From contig NZ_CP087131.1 of NCBI RefSeq assembly GCF_020911865.1, forward strand, positions 2,480,001 through 2,544,000: DNA of 64,000 nucleotides, written 5' to 3'. Positions within the stretch are counted from its first letter, which is position 1; each line of letters opens with the position of its first letter. The stretch is from Chryseobacterium sp. C-71. GTDB taxonomy: Bacteria; Bacteroidota; Bacteroidia; Flavobacteriales; Weeksellaceae. Positions 24,192 through 32,443 of the stretch are shown piece after piece. The position numbers were made by a program, and so were the translations under genes. The notes below the pieces were generated by a model, which was given only the letters and a program-made list of their open reading frames with translations, was not told where the DNA came from and made no database searches.

Positions 24192-24782
24192 ATGTCTATT
24201 CAGTCTTTAGAAAAATATTTACCTCAAAACACTCTAAATCATTTAAGGAATTGGTTTTCTGATCATTCTATTCACATTAAAATTACAAGAAACCGAAATT
24301 CTAAGCTTGGAGATTACAGGAAACTTCGGGATCTTTCTCATGAGATAACGATCAATTCGACATTACAACCACAGCTTTTTTTCTTTGTGCTGACTCACGA
24401 GTTGGCGCATTTAATTGCCTTCGAAAAATTTGGAAGAAGAATTTCTCCTCACGGAAATGAATGGAAACATACTTTCAGAATCATGCTTTTGGAAAGTCTG
24501 GAAGTATATGAGGATGATTTAAAACCGATTATACTTAAATTTTCTAAATCGCCAAAAGCCAATTTCATGGCAAGCCCGGATTTGGTGAAGTATTTTCATA
24601 TTGAAAATCTGGATGATGATGAAATTTATATAGAGCAACTTATGAAAGGTGAAAACTTCATTTATCGGGATCAAAAGTATTTATTGGAAGGTCTGATTAA
24701 AAAAAACTATCTTTGTCTTAATCTGGCTACAGGAAGGAAGTACTCTTTCAAACCTTTGGCGAGAGTGAAAAAATGTAGTTAA
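24192..24782 (+). CDS. SprT-like zinc-metalloprotease-domain protein
   Basis: The 196-residue protein has the zinc motif HELAH (69-73) with a third likely ligand His87 in RRISPHGNEW, typical of the SprT-like domain related to Spartan, which in eukaryotes cuts DNA-protein crosslinks. The rest has no recognised domain. It starts 1 bp after the TolC gene and ends 2 bp before the guanylyltransferase, so it is part of one transcript. The bacterial role is not established. Confidence 0.88.
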   Translation: MSIQSLEKYLPQNTLNHLRNWFSDHSIHIKITRNRNSKLGDYRKLRDLSHEITINSTLQPQLFFFVLTHELAHLIAFEKFGRRISPHGNEWKHTFRIMLLESLEVYEDDLKPIILKFSKSPKANFMASPDLVKYFHIENLDDDEIYIEQLMKGENFIYRDQKYLLEGLIKKNYLCLNLATGRKYSFKPLARVKKCS

Positions 24783-24784
24783 AT

Positions 24785-25864
24785 ATGTCAAAATCAGATA
24801 AATACTGTGTGATTATGGCGGGAGGAATCGGTAGCAGATTCTGGCCTCTGAGCACACAGAAATTCCCAAAACAATTTCAGGATATTTTAGGAACGGGTCG
24901 TACCATGATTCAGCAGACTTATGACAGAATCAGTAAGGTGATTCCTAATGATAATATATTTGTCATTACCAATAAAGAATATGTACACCTTTCTCATCAG
25001 CAATTGCCTGAGATTCCTGCAGAAAATGTTGTTGGTGAACCTTTGATGAAAAATACTGCCGCCTGTAATCTTTACATGGCCAACAAAATCGCAGAGGTTA
25101 ATCCTGATGCGACGATGATAGTGCTTCCTGCAGATCATCTAATCTTAAAAGAAGAAACGTTTTTAGAAAAGGTAGAGTTGGCATTTAACATTGCTTCCAC
25201 ACACGATTATTTGGTGACTTTGGGTATTACGCCTACAAGACCAGATACAGGGTATGGCTATATTCAGTTTGTTGAGAAGAAAGATTCTGATTACTATAAA
25301 GTTAAAACTTTCACAGAAAAGCCAATGCTTGAACTCGCTAAAAGCTTTCTGGAAAGTGGTGATTTCCTTTGGAATGCTGGTATTTTTATTTGGAATGTAA
25401 ATTCAATCCATAAAGCATTTGAAATGTTTCTTCCGGAAATGACTCAACAGTTTACTGCATGCGAATATAATGCTGAAGCTGAGGAAAGCTGTATTGAGCT
25501 CATTTATCCGAAGATTCAGAAAATATCTATCGATAACGGGATTTTAGAAAAAGCAAAAAACGTATATGTAATTCCTGCAGATTTGGGCTGGAGCGACCTC
25601 GGGACCTGGACTTCAGTTTTTGAAAACAGCGAAAGAGACGAAAACGATAATGCAGTGAACATCAAAACGGCCCTTACTTACGATTCTACAGGCAATATTC
25701 TACATGTTAAAAATAATAAAGCGGTCGTCATAGACGGATTGAAGGATTTTATCGTTGTAGATACAGACAAAGTTTTATTGATTTGCCCGAGAGAACATGA
25801 TCAGCAGATTAAAGACTATGTTTTAGATTTAAAAAGCCTTAAAAAAGGCGAAAAATATATGTAA
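24785..25864 (+). CDS. Mannose-1-phosphate guanylyltransferase
   Basis: The 359-residue protein makes GDP-mannose from mannose-1-phosphate and GTP. It has the nucleotidyltransferase start VIMAGGIGSRFWPLS and PKQF, the metal-binding VLPADHLI, FTEKP, FLWNAGIFIWN, and LGWSDLGTW. It lacks the phosphomannose isomerase cupin domain of bifunctional ManC/AlgA, so it is the monofunctional form. GDP-mannose feeds surface glycans; the nearby glycosyltransferases may use it, though that is inferred. It sits inside the five-gene run starting with the TolC gene. Confidence 0.94.
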   Translation: MSKSDKYCVIMAGGIGSRFWPLSTQKFPKQFQDILGTGRTMIQQTYDRISKVIPNDNIFVITNKEYVHLSHQQLPEIPAENVVGEPLMKNTAACNLYMANKIAEVNPDATMIVLPADHLILKEETFLEKVELAFNIASTHDYLVTLGITPTRPDTGYGYIQFVEKKDSDYYKVKTFTEKPMLELAKSFLESGDFLWNAGIFIWNVNSIHKAFEMFLPEMTQQFTACEYNAEAEESCIELIYPKIQKISIDNGILEKAKNVYVIPADLGWSDLGTWTSVFENSERDENDNAVNIKTALTYDSTGNILHVKNNKAVVIDGLKDFIVVDTDKVLLICPREHDQQIKDYVLDLKSLKKGEKYM

Positions 25865-25897
25865 AGCAATGGCACAGTTTCTGCCGCAATCTCAATT

Positions 25898-26566
25898 ATG
25901 GTAAGATATCACAACCGCATTTTTATTTCTCTGTTTCTATTTTTAGGAATCACAGCATTTTCTCAGACTAAGAAAAAGTTTTCCAGTGTGGAAGGGGTTT
26001 TAGCTAGAATTATTCCTAACGAAAAGCTTGATTTTTGGGCATTGGTTTACAATAGTTATGGTAAAAACACAGAGGTTAGAACTTCTGGAACAAAGAAAGA
26101 TTATGTGCCGCAGTTTTCAGGTTTCAATTTGAGCCCGGCAGAAGATAGTTTTTATTACATCGTCTACTCGACCTCTGGAAAGGTGAATTATATCACAGAT
26201 ATTAAAGATTTAAAAGGTTTCATAGGAAAGATTGACAATGCTGAAGAGGCTGCTTTGGCCGCTGTTTTGGACGGTTATATGATCGACGAGCAATTTGTAG
26301 ATGTTGCTGCCAATCATTATGAAGATAAAGAGAATTATTATTTGGATTTAGGAAAGGTAACCTCGAAAGAATGTCCTTATCAGAAAAACCATTTTACATT
26401 GACAGTAAATAAATCGACTGGTACAGTTTCAAATGTAAAAGACAACGGAACCTATATTGAACTTTACAAAAAAAATTGCACCAATAATCCTCGACTTTTA
26501 AAAATCGAAAAGAAAGAAGAACCGAAAGATGAGCCAAAGAAAAAGCCTGTCAAAAAACGAAAATAA
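25898..26566 (+). CDS. Secreted protein of unknown function
   Basis: The 222-residue protein starts with a signal peptide (1-23, ITAFSQ) and ends in a very basic tail (KKKPVKKRK). The body has two hydrophobic-strand regions and no cysteine pair or catalytic motif I recognise. Its end overlaps the acetyltransferase start by 38 bases, so they are coupled. Function unknown. Confidence 0.7.
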   Translation: MVRYHNRIFISLFLFLGITAFSQTKKKFSSVEGVLARIIPNEKLDFWALVYNSYGKNTEVRTSGTKKDYVPQFSGFNLSPAEDSFYYIVYSTSGKVNYITDIKDLKGFIGKIDNAEEAALAAVLDGYMIDEQFVDVAANHYEDKENYYLDLGKVTSKECPYQKNHFTLTVNKSTGTVSNVKDNGTYIELYKKNCTNNPRLLKIEKKEEPKDEPKKKPVKKRK

Positions 26567-27068
26567 AGTTTACGAAACGGAAAGATTAATCATTCGTCCG
26601 ATGTCTTTGGAAGATGCAGATCTTATTTTGGAGCTTTATAATATGCCGAATTTTATTAAGTTTATCGGTGACCGAAACATCAATTCTCTTGCTGATGCTG
26701 AAAATTATATAAAAGCTAAATTTCTTCCGCAGTTTGAAAAAGTGGGATTTGGGAATTATTTAATCGAATTAAAAGATGGAAATATCAAAATCGGTGGAGT
26801 AGGAATCTTTGTAAGAGAAGGTTTAGATATCGTTGATATTGGCTTTTCTGTTTTGGAAAAATTTGAAGGCAAAGGCTATATGTTTGAGGCTGCTCAAAAA
26901 GTAAAATCCATCGGAATGGACGATTTTGGCTTAACGAAAATTTCGGCGATTACTGCAAAAGACAATTTCTCTTCTCAAAAATTAATTGAAAGACTAGGAT
27001 TAAAATTTCAGAAGTACGTCACACTTCCCAATGAAGATGAAGAGTTAATGTATTATGAAACGGAATAA
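26529..27068 (+). CDS. GNAT-family N-acetyltransferase (RimJ/RimL-like)
   Basis: The 179-residue protein has the GNAT pattern of the RimJ group: ETERLIIRPMSLEDADLIL at the start, IGGVGIFVREGLDIVDIGFSV, then the acetyl-CoA loop LEKFEGKGYMFEAAQ, and FSSQKLIERLGLKFQ. I keep the start at 26529, overlapping the upstream gene by 38 bases; a later start cannot be excluded. It probably acetylates a protein, peptide or small amine. Confidence 0.87.
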   Translation: MSQRKSLSKNENKVYETERLIIRPMSLEDADLILELYNMPNFIKFIGDRNINSLADAENYIKAKFLPQFEKVGFGNYLIELKDGNIKIGGVGIFVREGLDIVDIGFSVLEKFEGKGYMFEAAQKVKSIGMDDFGLTKISAITAKDNFSSQKLIERLGLKFQKYVTLPNEDEELMYYETE

Positions 27069-27084
27069 CTAAACACGAACAACA

Positions 27085-27155
27085 CAAATATTTTCACGAA
27101 TAAACGCTATGATGCTTGTGTAATTTGTGAAAATATTTGCGCAATTTGTGTTTGA
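27085..27155. repeat. Degenerate intergenic repeat with inverted CAAATATTTTCAC arms
   Basis: CAAATATTTTCACGAAT and ATTTGTGAAAATATTTG pair as 17-base inverted arms with one mismatch. A related CACGAAT-rich stretch lies at 45950-46020. No gene is in this gap. Confidence 0.45.
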
Positions 27156-27157
27156 AA

Positions 27158-27607
27158 TTATTCCTCTAAAATCTGCTCAGCCGCAGTCTTCGAAGTCACC
27201 TTCTCAATCACTCGTGTGCAGATTCCTTTTTCATCAAAAATAAAAGTGGTTCTTACAATTCCCATATAGGTTTTTCCGAACGTCTTCTTTTCCTGCCAAA
27301 CCCCGAATTTCTCAATGATATCACGGTTTTCATCCGCAATCAGATCATAAGGAAACGCAAATTTATTATGAAAATTCTTTTGCTTTTTAACCGAATCTCC
27401 ACTGATTCCCAATAATTGAAATCCTGCTTTTTCCAACTGAGAATAATTATCGCTGAGGTTACACGCTTCTACCGTACACGTCGGAGTATTGGCTTGCGGA
27501 TAAAAGAAAATAACCAATTTCTTTCCCATTAATTTTTCCGAATTTACGGCTTGTCCATCTTGATTGATTCCTTCAAAATTGGGTAATTTATCTCCTACTT
27601 TCAGCAT
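27158..27607 (-). CDS. bcp: Peroxiredoxin, Bcp/PrxQ type (thioredoxin-dependent thiol peroxidase)
   Basis: The 149-residue protein has the peroxidatic Cys44 in the motif TPTCTVEACN and a resolving Cys49 five residues on, as in 2-Cys Bcp proteins. GDKLPNFEGINQDG and FFYPQANTPTC are typical. It reduces hydroperoxides in the cytoplasm with electrons from thioredoxin. It is divergent from nth with a 33-bp gap, in which a shared promoter must lie. Confidence 0.94.
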   Translation of the reverse strand: MLKVGDKLPNFEGINQDGQAVNSEKLMGKKLVIFFYPQANTPTCTVEACNLSDNYSQLEKAGFQLLGISGDSVKKQKNFHNKFAFPYDLIADENRDIIEKFGVWQEKKTFGKTYMGIVRTTFIFDEKGICTRVIEKVTSKTAAEQILEE

Positions 27608-27640
27608 AATGATTTATTTTTGTTCAAATTTAATGATTAA

Positions 27641-28261
27641 ATGACAAAAAAGCAGAGAGCGGCGCTCGTTCAGTCAGAATTAGAGAAATTATATCCGCAA
27701 GTTCCTATTCCTTTAGACCACACCGATCCTTACACTTTGATGGTCGCAGTTGCTCTTTCTGCTCAAACAACCGATAAAAAAGTCAATCAGGTTACTCCCG
27801 AACTTTTTGCTGTTGCGGGAACACCGCAAAGAATGGCGAAATTGGAAGAGTATCAAATTAAAGAACTCATTAAAGAAATCGGACTTTCCAATACGAAAGC
27901 TAAAAACCTGAAAAGAATGGCTGAACTTCTTTTGGAAAGACACAACGGAATAGTGCCACAAACTTACGAAGAATTAGAGGCTCTTCCCGGAGTGGGTCAC
28001 AAAACTGCTTCTGTAGTCATGAGCCAAGGTTTCGGGTTTCCTGCTTTTCCCGTCGATACACACATTCACAGATTAATGACGCAATGGAAGTTGACTTCCG
28101 GAAAAAACGTTGTAGAAACCGAGAAAGATGCTAAAAATCTTTGGAAAGAAGAAGTTTGGAATACGCTCCATCTTCAGATTATTTTCTACGGAAGAGAGTA
28201 TTCTCCGGCAAGAGGAAAGGGTGAGAAAGATTTCATTACAAAAATGATGTTCGACAAATAA
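27641..28261 (+). CDS. nth: Endonuclease III-like DNA glycosylase, without the iron-sulfur cysteines
   Basis: The 206-residue protein removes oxidised pyrimidines in base-excision repair. The helix-hairpin-helix LEALPGVGHKTA carries the catalytic Lys121, and the catalytic Asp139 is in FPVDTHIHRL. After FYGREYSPARGKG the protein ends at KMMFDK, with none of the four cysteines that bind the [4Fe-4S] cluster in E. coli Nth; I count no cysteine in the whole protein. The length is a little short. Loss of the cluster is plausible in this lineage; truncation is the alternative. Confidence 0.9.
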   Translation: MTKKQRAALVQSELEKLYPQVPIPLDHTDPYTLMVAVALSAQTTDKKVNQVTPELFAVAGTPQRMAKLEEYQIKELIKEIGLSNTKAKNLKRMAELLLERHNGIVPQTYEELEALPGVGHKTASVVMSQGFGFPAFPVDTHIHRLMTQWKLTSGKNVVETEKDAKNLWKEEVWNTLHLQIIFYGREYSPARGKGEKDFITKMMFDK

Positions 28262-28265
28262 AAAA

Positions 28266-28336
28266 TTGCCATCCTCAAAATCCCCCTCCATTGGAGGGGT
28301 GGCGAAAATTCAGAAAATTTTTGACGGGGTGGTTTA
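28266..28336. repeat. Flavobacterial intergenic hairpin element
   Basis: Two hairpins lie in tandem: CCCCTCCATTGGAGGGG and AAAATT-CAG-AAAATTTT, followed by a GACGGGGTGG motif. The GC-rich CCCCTCC stem and the later GACGGGG are unlike the surrounding DNA. Elements with such motifs recur between genes in flavobacterial genomes, as far as I recall. Only one copy is seen in this window. Confidence 0.45.
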
Positions 28337-28371
28337 AGAAGCAATAATTTTAAAACGTTGTAATAAAATTT

Positions 28372-28734
28372 TTAGCTTCCTAAAAACAAATACAAAGATT
28401 TTATTTTTCCGCCATCTGTGATTGCTATATCTCCGCCTTTAGCAATCGTCTGTTGACCCGGAACACCCAATTGCCAAACGATATGCTGAATGTTGTGATT
28501 CGATTTCGGAGCCTCGGTTAAGACAAATTCAAAATCTGAAGGCCAGTCTTGCTGTATTTTTTGAATAAGTTTGTCAATCGCTGCAAATCCTACAAAAGCT
28601 TCACTTTCATTGCTTTCGAAAAATGAAATATCGGGAGTGTAGATTTTTTCCATCAGCTCAAGTCTTTCGGCTGAATTGCGGTTGTTCCAGATTAATAATA
28701 AGCTGTCCTGTAAAAGTGTTGATGATGTGTTCAT
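28372..28734 (-). CDS. SnoaL/NTF2-like protein
   Basis: The 120-residue protein fits the NTF2-like fold: helix at the start (LLQDSLLLIWNNRNSAERLEL), YTPDISFFE, a long beta-sheet part and a Val-Trp-Gln strand before the end. Polyketide cyclases and isomerases share this fold, so function cannot be told. It is preceded by two FNR-like operator sites (28796 and 28819) and a -7 element CAAAATTA (minus strand, 28765-28772). It is probably under control of the Crp-type regulator encoded next to it. Confidence 0.75.
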   Translation of the reverse strand: MNTSSTLLQDSLLLIWNNRNSAERLELMEKIYTPDISFFESNESEAFVGFAAIDKLIQKIQQDWPSDFEFVLTEAPKSNHNIQHIVWQLGVPGQQTIAKGGDIAITDGGKIKSLYLFLGS

Positions 28735-28795
28735 TGTAATTATTTTTTGATTAATTTATAAGAACAAAATTATCAATTGCATCCTTGACAAACCC

Positions 28796-28809
28796 TTGAC
28801 ATTTATCAA
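28796..28809. promoter_or_regulatory. FNR/CRP-like operator site A
   Basis: TTGACATTTATCAA is a 14-base site of the form TTGAC-N4-ATCAA. It lies about 44 bp upstream of the predicted start of the NTF2-like transcript and is 23 bp from site B. Confidence 0.6.
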
Positions 28810-28818
28810 ATAAATCAA

Positions 28819-28832
28819 TTGACCTTTATCAA
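28819..28832. promoter_or_regulatory. FNR/CRP-like operator site B
   Basis: TTGACCTTTATCAA is a second 14-base site 23 bp from site A (start to start). It lies in the same NTF2-like promoter region, beside the end of the regulator gene. Confidence 0.6.
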
Positions 28833-28849
28833 GAGTAGTCGTTTTCAAT

Positions 28850-29458
28850 TTACTTTTTCAGATTATTTTTTCGGATTCTGCTCAGCGTTTCAGGAGAAAT
28901 TCCGAGATAGGAAGCGATGAGACTTTGAGGAAAACGGTTCAGAAATTCCGGGTAGGATTTGATCAGTTGATCGTAACGCTCATCTGCACTTTGGCTTATC
29001 GAAGAATGAATTCGATTTTGAGTGGCTACGGTTCCTTTTTGATCTATATTCTTCACCATCAGATCTATCGCAGGTATTTCGGCGATGAGTTTTTGCATTC
29101 CGCTATGGTCAATCATCAGGACTTCAGAATCTTCCAGTACTTCGATGTTGTAACGTGAAGGTGTCAAATAATTATAACTTTCATAATCTCCAAGCCACCA
29201 GTTTTCTATAGCAAACCGAATAGTGTGTTCGTGGCCTTTTTCGTTAACCGAATACATTCGTCCGGATCCTTTTATCAGGAAGCACATATATTTACAAACC
29301 TCGCCTTCCTGCAGCAAGTATTGCTTTTTGCGCAGATGTTTTGTCTTGAAGGCAGATTGCAAAAGTTCTTTTTCGTCCGCATTCAAAATCAATGAAGATT
29401 TGGATTCTACATACTTAAAAAACGTTTCGAAGGAAATTGTTGCCAAGAGAAATATCAA
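28850..29458 (-). CDS. Crp/Fnr-family transcriptional regulator
   Basis: The 202-residue protein has an N-terminal cyclic-nucleotide-binding-like sensor domain (FLIKGSGRMYSVNEKGHEHTI) and a C-terminal winged helix with FPQSLIASYLGISPETLSRIRK (about 175-196). No ATG is available, so the start is TTG at 29458 or a second TTG at 29446. FNR-type cysteines are absent, so it is not an oxygen-sensing Fe-S protein. The binding sites on both sides suggest it controls the NTF2-like gene and the oxidoreductase pair and probably itself. Confidence 0.9.
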   Translation of the reverse strand: MIFLLATISFETFFKYVESKSSLILNADEKELLQSAFKTKHLRKKQYLLQEGEVCKYMCFLIKGSGRMYSVNEKGHEHTIRFAIENWWLGDYESYNYLTPSRYNIEVLEDSEVLMIDHSGMQKLIAEIPAIDLMVKNIDQKGTVATQNRIHSSISQSADERYDQLIKSYPEFLNRFPQSLIASYLGISPETLSRIRKNNLKK

Positions 29459-29498
29459 TTAAAATTAGAAAGTAAAAATACAAAATCTCTCGAAGGGA

Positions 29499-29512
29499 TT
29501 GACAAATGTCAA
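29499..29512. promoter_or_regulatory. FNR/CRP-like operator site C
   Basis: TTGACAAATGTCAA is a TTGAC-N4-GTCAA site upstream of the oxidoreductase operon. A degenerate second site (ACTGC-N4-GTCAA, 29522-29535) lies 23 bp on, the same spacing as sites A and B. A -7-like CAACTTTG (29558-29565) follows, putting the sites near -66 and -43. Confidence 0.55.
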
Positions 29513-29602
29513 GATCAATTTACTGCATTTGTCAATGCACACGTTTTCGCACTTCCGCAACTTTGTCCTGTTAAAAAAGTATAACTAAAAATTTTAGAAA
29601 AG

Positions 29603-30583
29603 ATGATACATCAAGAAAGCGGCGTGATCCAGATCAAAAAACAAGGTTCGCCATCCGTATTAGAATTTGTAAGTACAATAATAGCGGAACCAGCAGCCAA
29701 TCAGGTGGTTCTTCGTCAGGAAGCCATCGCATTGAATTTTGTCGATATAATGTTTCGCAATGGGACTTTTCCACTTAATAATTTTCCGGCTACAATTGGC
29801 GTAGAAGCAGCGGGCGTGATTGAGCAAGTAGGAAAAAATGTTACAGACTTTGCAGTCGGCGATCGGGTTGGTTATTTCTTTTCTTTAGGAGCTTATGCTG
29901 AAAGAAGATTGATCAACGCATCCGACTTGATCAGATTGCCGGATAATGTGTCATTCGACGAAGCAGCATCGATGATGGCGAAAGGTTTGACGGCAAGAAT
30001 GCTCATCAAGCAAGCTTATTCTGTTAAAAAAGGAGATATTGTTCTGGTTCACGCAGCGGCAGGCGGCGTGGGCTCGCTCGTAAGCAAATGGGCAAAAGCA
30101 CTGGGAGCAACGGTTATCGGAACTGTCGGAAGTGCGGGTAAGAAAAATTACGCCTTAAGCCACGGAATAGATCACGTTGTGGTTCTTGATTCTGAAGATC
30201 TGGTAAAAGAAGTAAATCATCTTACAGAAAACAAAGGGGTGGATGTTGTATTCGACGGTGTTGGAAAAGCGACTTTCAGCCAGTCTCTCACGCTTCTCAA
30301 AAACGGCGGAACAATGGTGCTTTTTGGTTCATCTTCGGGAGAACCTGCTATTGATAAATCGTTTTTAGACAAAAATAATATCAATCTCATCCGTCCTTCA
30401 GTTGGTAATTATCTTAATGATGCCGAAAGTATAAAACTGGCTTCCGAAGATATGTTCGACGCATTTGAAAAAGGAATTTTTGGAACCATCAATCCTACAA
30501 TTTATAACCTGAGGGACGCTTCAAAAGCACATCAGGATTTGGAATCCGGAATCACTAAAGGTTCTGTCATTTTTCATATTTAA
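29603..30583 (+). CDS. NADPH:quinone oxidoreductase-like (zinc-independent MDR) enzyme
   Basis: The 326-residue protein is a medium-chain dehydrogenase/reductase without zinc-ligand residues. It shows IALNFVDIMFRNG, GVEAAGVIEQVGKNV, GDRVGYFFSLGAYAE and the cofactor loop HAAAGGVGSLV. It reduces quinones or enones with NADPH. Together with the SDR 20 bp downstream it forms a pair preceded by FNR-like sites, so the Crp-type regulator on the other strand is the likely controller. Confidence 0.9.
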   Translation: MIHQESGVIQIKKQGSPSVLEFVSTIIAEPAANQVVLRQEAIALNFVDIMFRNGTFPLNNFPATIGVEAAGVIEQVGKNVTDFAVGDRVGYFFSLGAYAERRLINASDLIRLPDNVSFDEAASMMAKGLTARMLIKQAYSVKKGDIVLVHAAAGGVGSLVSKWAKALGATVIGTVGSAGKKNYALSHGIDHVVVLDSEDLVKEVNHLTENKGVDVVFDGVGKATFSQSLTLLKNGGTMVLFGSSSGEPAIDKSFLDKNNINLIRPSVGNYLNDAESIKLASEDMFDAFEKGIFGTINPTIYNLRDASKAHQDLESGITKGSVIFHI

Positions 30584-30603
30584 ATCTATAAAAATCTAAA
30601 ATA

Positions 30604-31341
30604 ATGTCTAAATTAAAAAACAAAACAGCCTTCGTAACTGGTGGGAGCCGTGGTATTGGCGCAGGAATCGTAAGACAGCTTGCCGCTGAAGGTGCAAATG
30701 TGATTTTCACATATGTGAATTCTGAAGAAAAAGCACAGGCACTTGTAGAAGAAGTAAAATTATTGGGTGTAAAAGCAAAAGCTGTAAAGGCAGATACCGG
30801 AGGTAAGGACTCAATAGATTTTGCCATCAAAGAAGCCTCTGAATGGGGAATTGACATTCTGGTCAACAGTGCTGGATTATTTGTGACCGGGGAAATTGAC
30901 AAAGAGAATGATCTTCAAAAGCTACAGCAGCAATGGGAAGTCAACGTTCACGGAGTTGTTCATACGGTACGTAACATTTTACCTTTTATGAAAAATGGCG
31001 GAAGAATTATTTCCATCGGCTCGACAGGTGCAAGCCGTTCCCCTTATCCGGGGATCGGAGATTATGCCGCAACAAAAGCTGCTCTTGCAGCCTACACACG
31101 TAGCTGGGCAAGAGATCTGGGCAGTAGAAATATTACTGTAAATATTATTCAGCCAGGTCTCATTAATACTGATATGAATCCGGCTGACGGAGCTTTCAGC
31201 TCGCAAATGTTACAATCTGTAGCTTTGGGGCATTACGGAGAACCAAAAGATATCGGAATGGCTGTTGCGTTTCTGGCAAGTGATGAAGCTCGTTACATTA
31301 CCGGCGTGACGTTGAATGTGGATGGTGGACAGACTACCTAA
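30604..31341 (+). CDS. Short-chain dehydrogenase/reductase (FabG-like)
   Basis: The 245-residue SDR has the cofactor motif TGGSRGIGAG, NSAG in place of NNAG, catalytic Ser in GSTGAS, and Tyr and Lys in DYAATKAAL. It ends in the typical ITGVTLNVDGGQTT. It is 20 bp after the quinone oxidoreductase gene and is followed by a terminator at 31373, so the two form one unit. A substrate cannot be assigned. Confidence 0.9.
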   Translation: MSKLKNKTAFVTGGSRGIGAGIVRQLAAEGANVIFTYVNSEEKAQALVEEVKLLGVKAKAVKADTGGKDSIDFAIKEASEWGIDILVNSAGLFVTGEIDKENDLQKLQQQWEVNVHGVVHTVRNILPFMKNGGRIISIGSTGASRSPYPGIGDYAATKAALAAYTRSWARDLGSRNITVNIIQPGLINTDMNPADGAFSSQMLQSVALGHYGEPKDIGMAVAFLASDEARYITGVTLNVDGGQTT

Positions 31342-31372
31342 ATTGAAATGTAATCACAATATAAATCCGAGG

Positions 31373-31391
31373 AACTTTCTTCGGATTTTTT
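31373..31391 (+). terminator. Terminator of the oxidoreductase-SDR operon
   Basis: AAATCCGA (31373-31380) and TCGGATTT (31381 on, after a loop-adjacent junction) form an eight-base stem followed by seven T residues. The spacing between arms is the ten bases GGAACTTTCT if the first arm is taken as 31363-31370; the alignment is approximate. Confidence 0.55.
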
Positions 31392-31435
31392 TGGATTAAA
31401 TTTCCGTAAAAATCAGATTTGAAAATTATTGATGA

Positions 31436-31885
31436 CTATTGAAAATCCAACAATCTTCTGTGATAATTGATCTGCCCCAAATGATAACTCAAATGTCCAA
31501 ACAAGTGAATCAGAAAATATTCTGTTGTCATTGTATATCCTAATGGTTCAATAGGATAATTTTTCGCCAAATCTTCTTTAGAAAGTTGATCAAGTGCTGA
31601 AATAACTACGTTTAAAGTTTCCTCAACTTGTTTTATCAGTTCAGTTCTCGATATATTTTTTAATGAAAATTCCTCTTCACGATTTCTTACATATCCTGAA
31701 TTTCCTAAGATTGCTCCGAAAAAATGATTAAGATTTCCAACCAAATGAAGGCAAAGATTTCCTCCGGAATTTAAAATGTTTTTATCAATTTTCCAAATTG
31801 CTTTTTCGTTTTGGTAAGATTCAATTTCTGTTTTTAATTTATTTAAATCTCTTGTGTAAAGTGATTGTAAAGATTCTGCTATCAT
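31436..31885 (-). CDS. DinB-like metal-binding protein
   Basis: The 149-residue protein is a four-helix DinB-family protein with three histidine positions likely to bind a metal: the first in LCLHLVGNLNHFFG, and two in LIHLFGHLSYHLGQINYHR near the end. Known members act in thiol-dependent or detoxification reactions. It overlaps the next gene upstream (31882-31885) by four bases. Function is inferred from the fold only. Confidence 0.85.
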   Translation of the reverse strand: MIAESLQSLYTRDLNKLKTEIESYQNEKAIWKIDKNILNSGGNLCLHLVGNLNHFFGAILGNSGYVRNREEEFSLKNISRTELIKQVEETLNVVISALDQLSKEDLAKNYPIEPLGYTMTTEYFLIHLFGHLSYHLGQINYHRRLLDFQ

Positions 31886-32439
31886 TTTGCTGATTTAATT
31901 TTAGTTCTGAAATAACCCTTGAATTTTTTGTCAATATGATTTTCGACGGTTGCGTGATAATAAATAGCTCCGTAAATACTATCATTTTTGCTAAACCGAT
32001 CATTATTTAGCACCAATTTTTGAAGAATAGGTTTTGCAGACAAAAACTTATCCTCACCTTTTAATGTTTTTGGATCAACGTCTTTAACGAAAAACTGACC
32101 GTCAAAAATTTTGATTAGGACGCCATTTCCAAAATACTTATTGCTGTTATTTAGCGAAATATTAAGTGTGTCATTTTCAATGGTAGCATTCGCTTTATAA
32201 TTGTCAAATTTCGTTGCTAAATTATATCCACTAACAGTCTGAACGATATATGCAGTTCTGGTTTTGCTTTCGACAACTTCGCTTCTAAATAATTTTAATT
32301 CAGAAAACTTTGCAAGAAGTTTAATAGTATCGTTATTAATGATATTGTTATCAACAATAAATTTGTCGTAAGAGTTCTTTTCATCAGTTTTACAGCTGAT
32401 TATCATTGTTAAAGCAAGTAAGATTAAACTGTTTTTCAT
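31882..32439 (-). CDS. Lipoprotein of unknown function
   Basis: The 185-residue protein has a lipoprotein signal (MIISC near 12-16) and a mostly beta-like body. It is the middle gene of a three-gene minus-strand run: 4 bp from the DUF885 gene and overlapping DinB by four bases. No family was recognised. Confidence 0.7.
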   Translation of the reverse strand: MKNSLILLALTMIISCKTDEKNSYDKFIVDNNIINNDTIKLLAKFSELKLFRSEVVESKTRTAYIVQTVSGYNLATKFDNYKANATIENDTLNISLNNSNKYFGNGVLIKIFDGQFFVKDVDPKTLKGEDKFLSAKPILQKLVLNNDRFSKNDSIYGAIYYHATVENHIDKKFKGYFRTKIKSAK

Positions 32440-32443
32440 TAAA

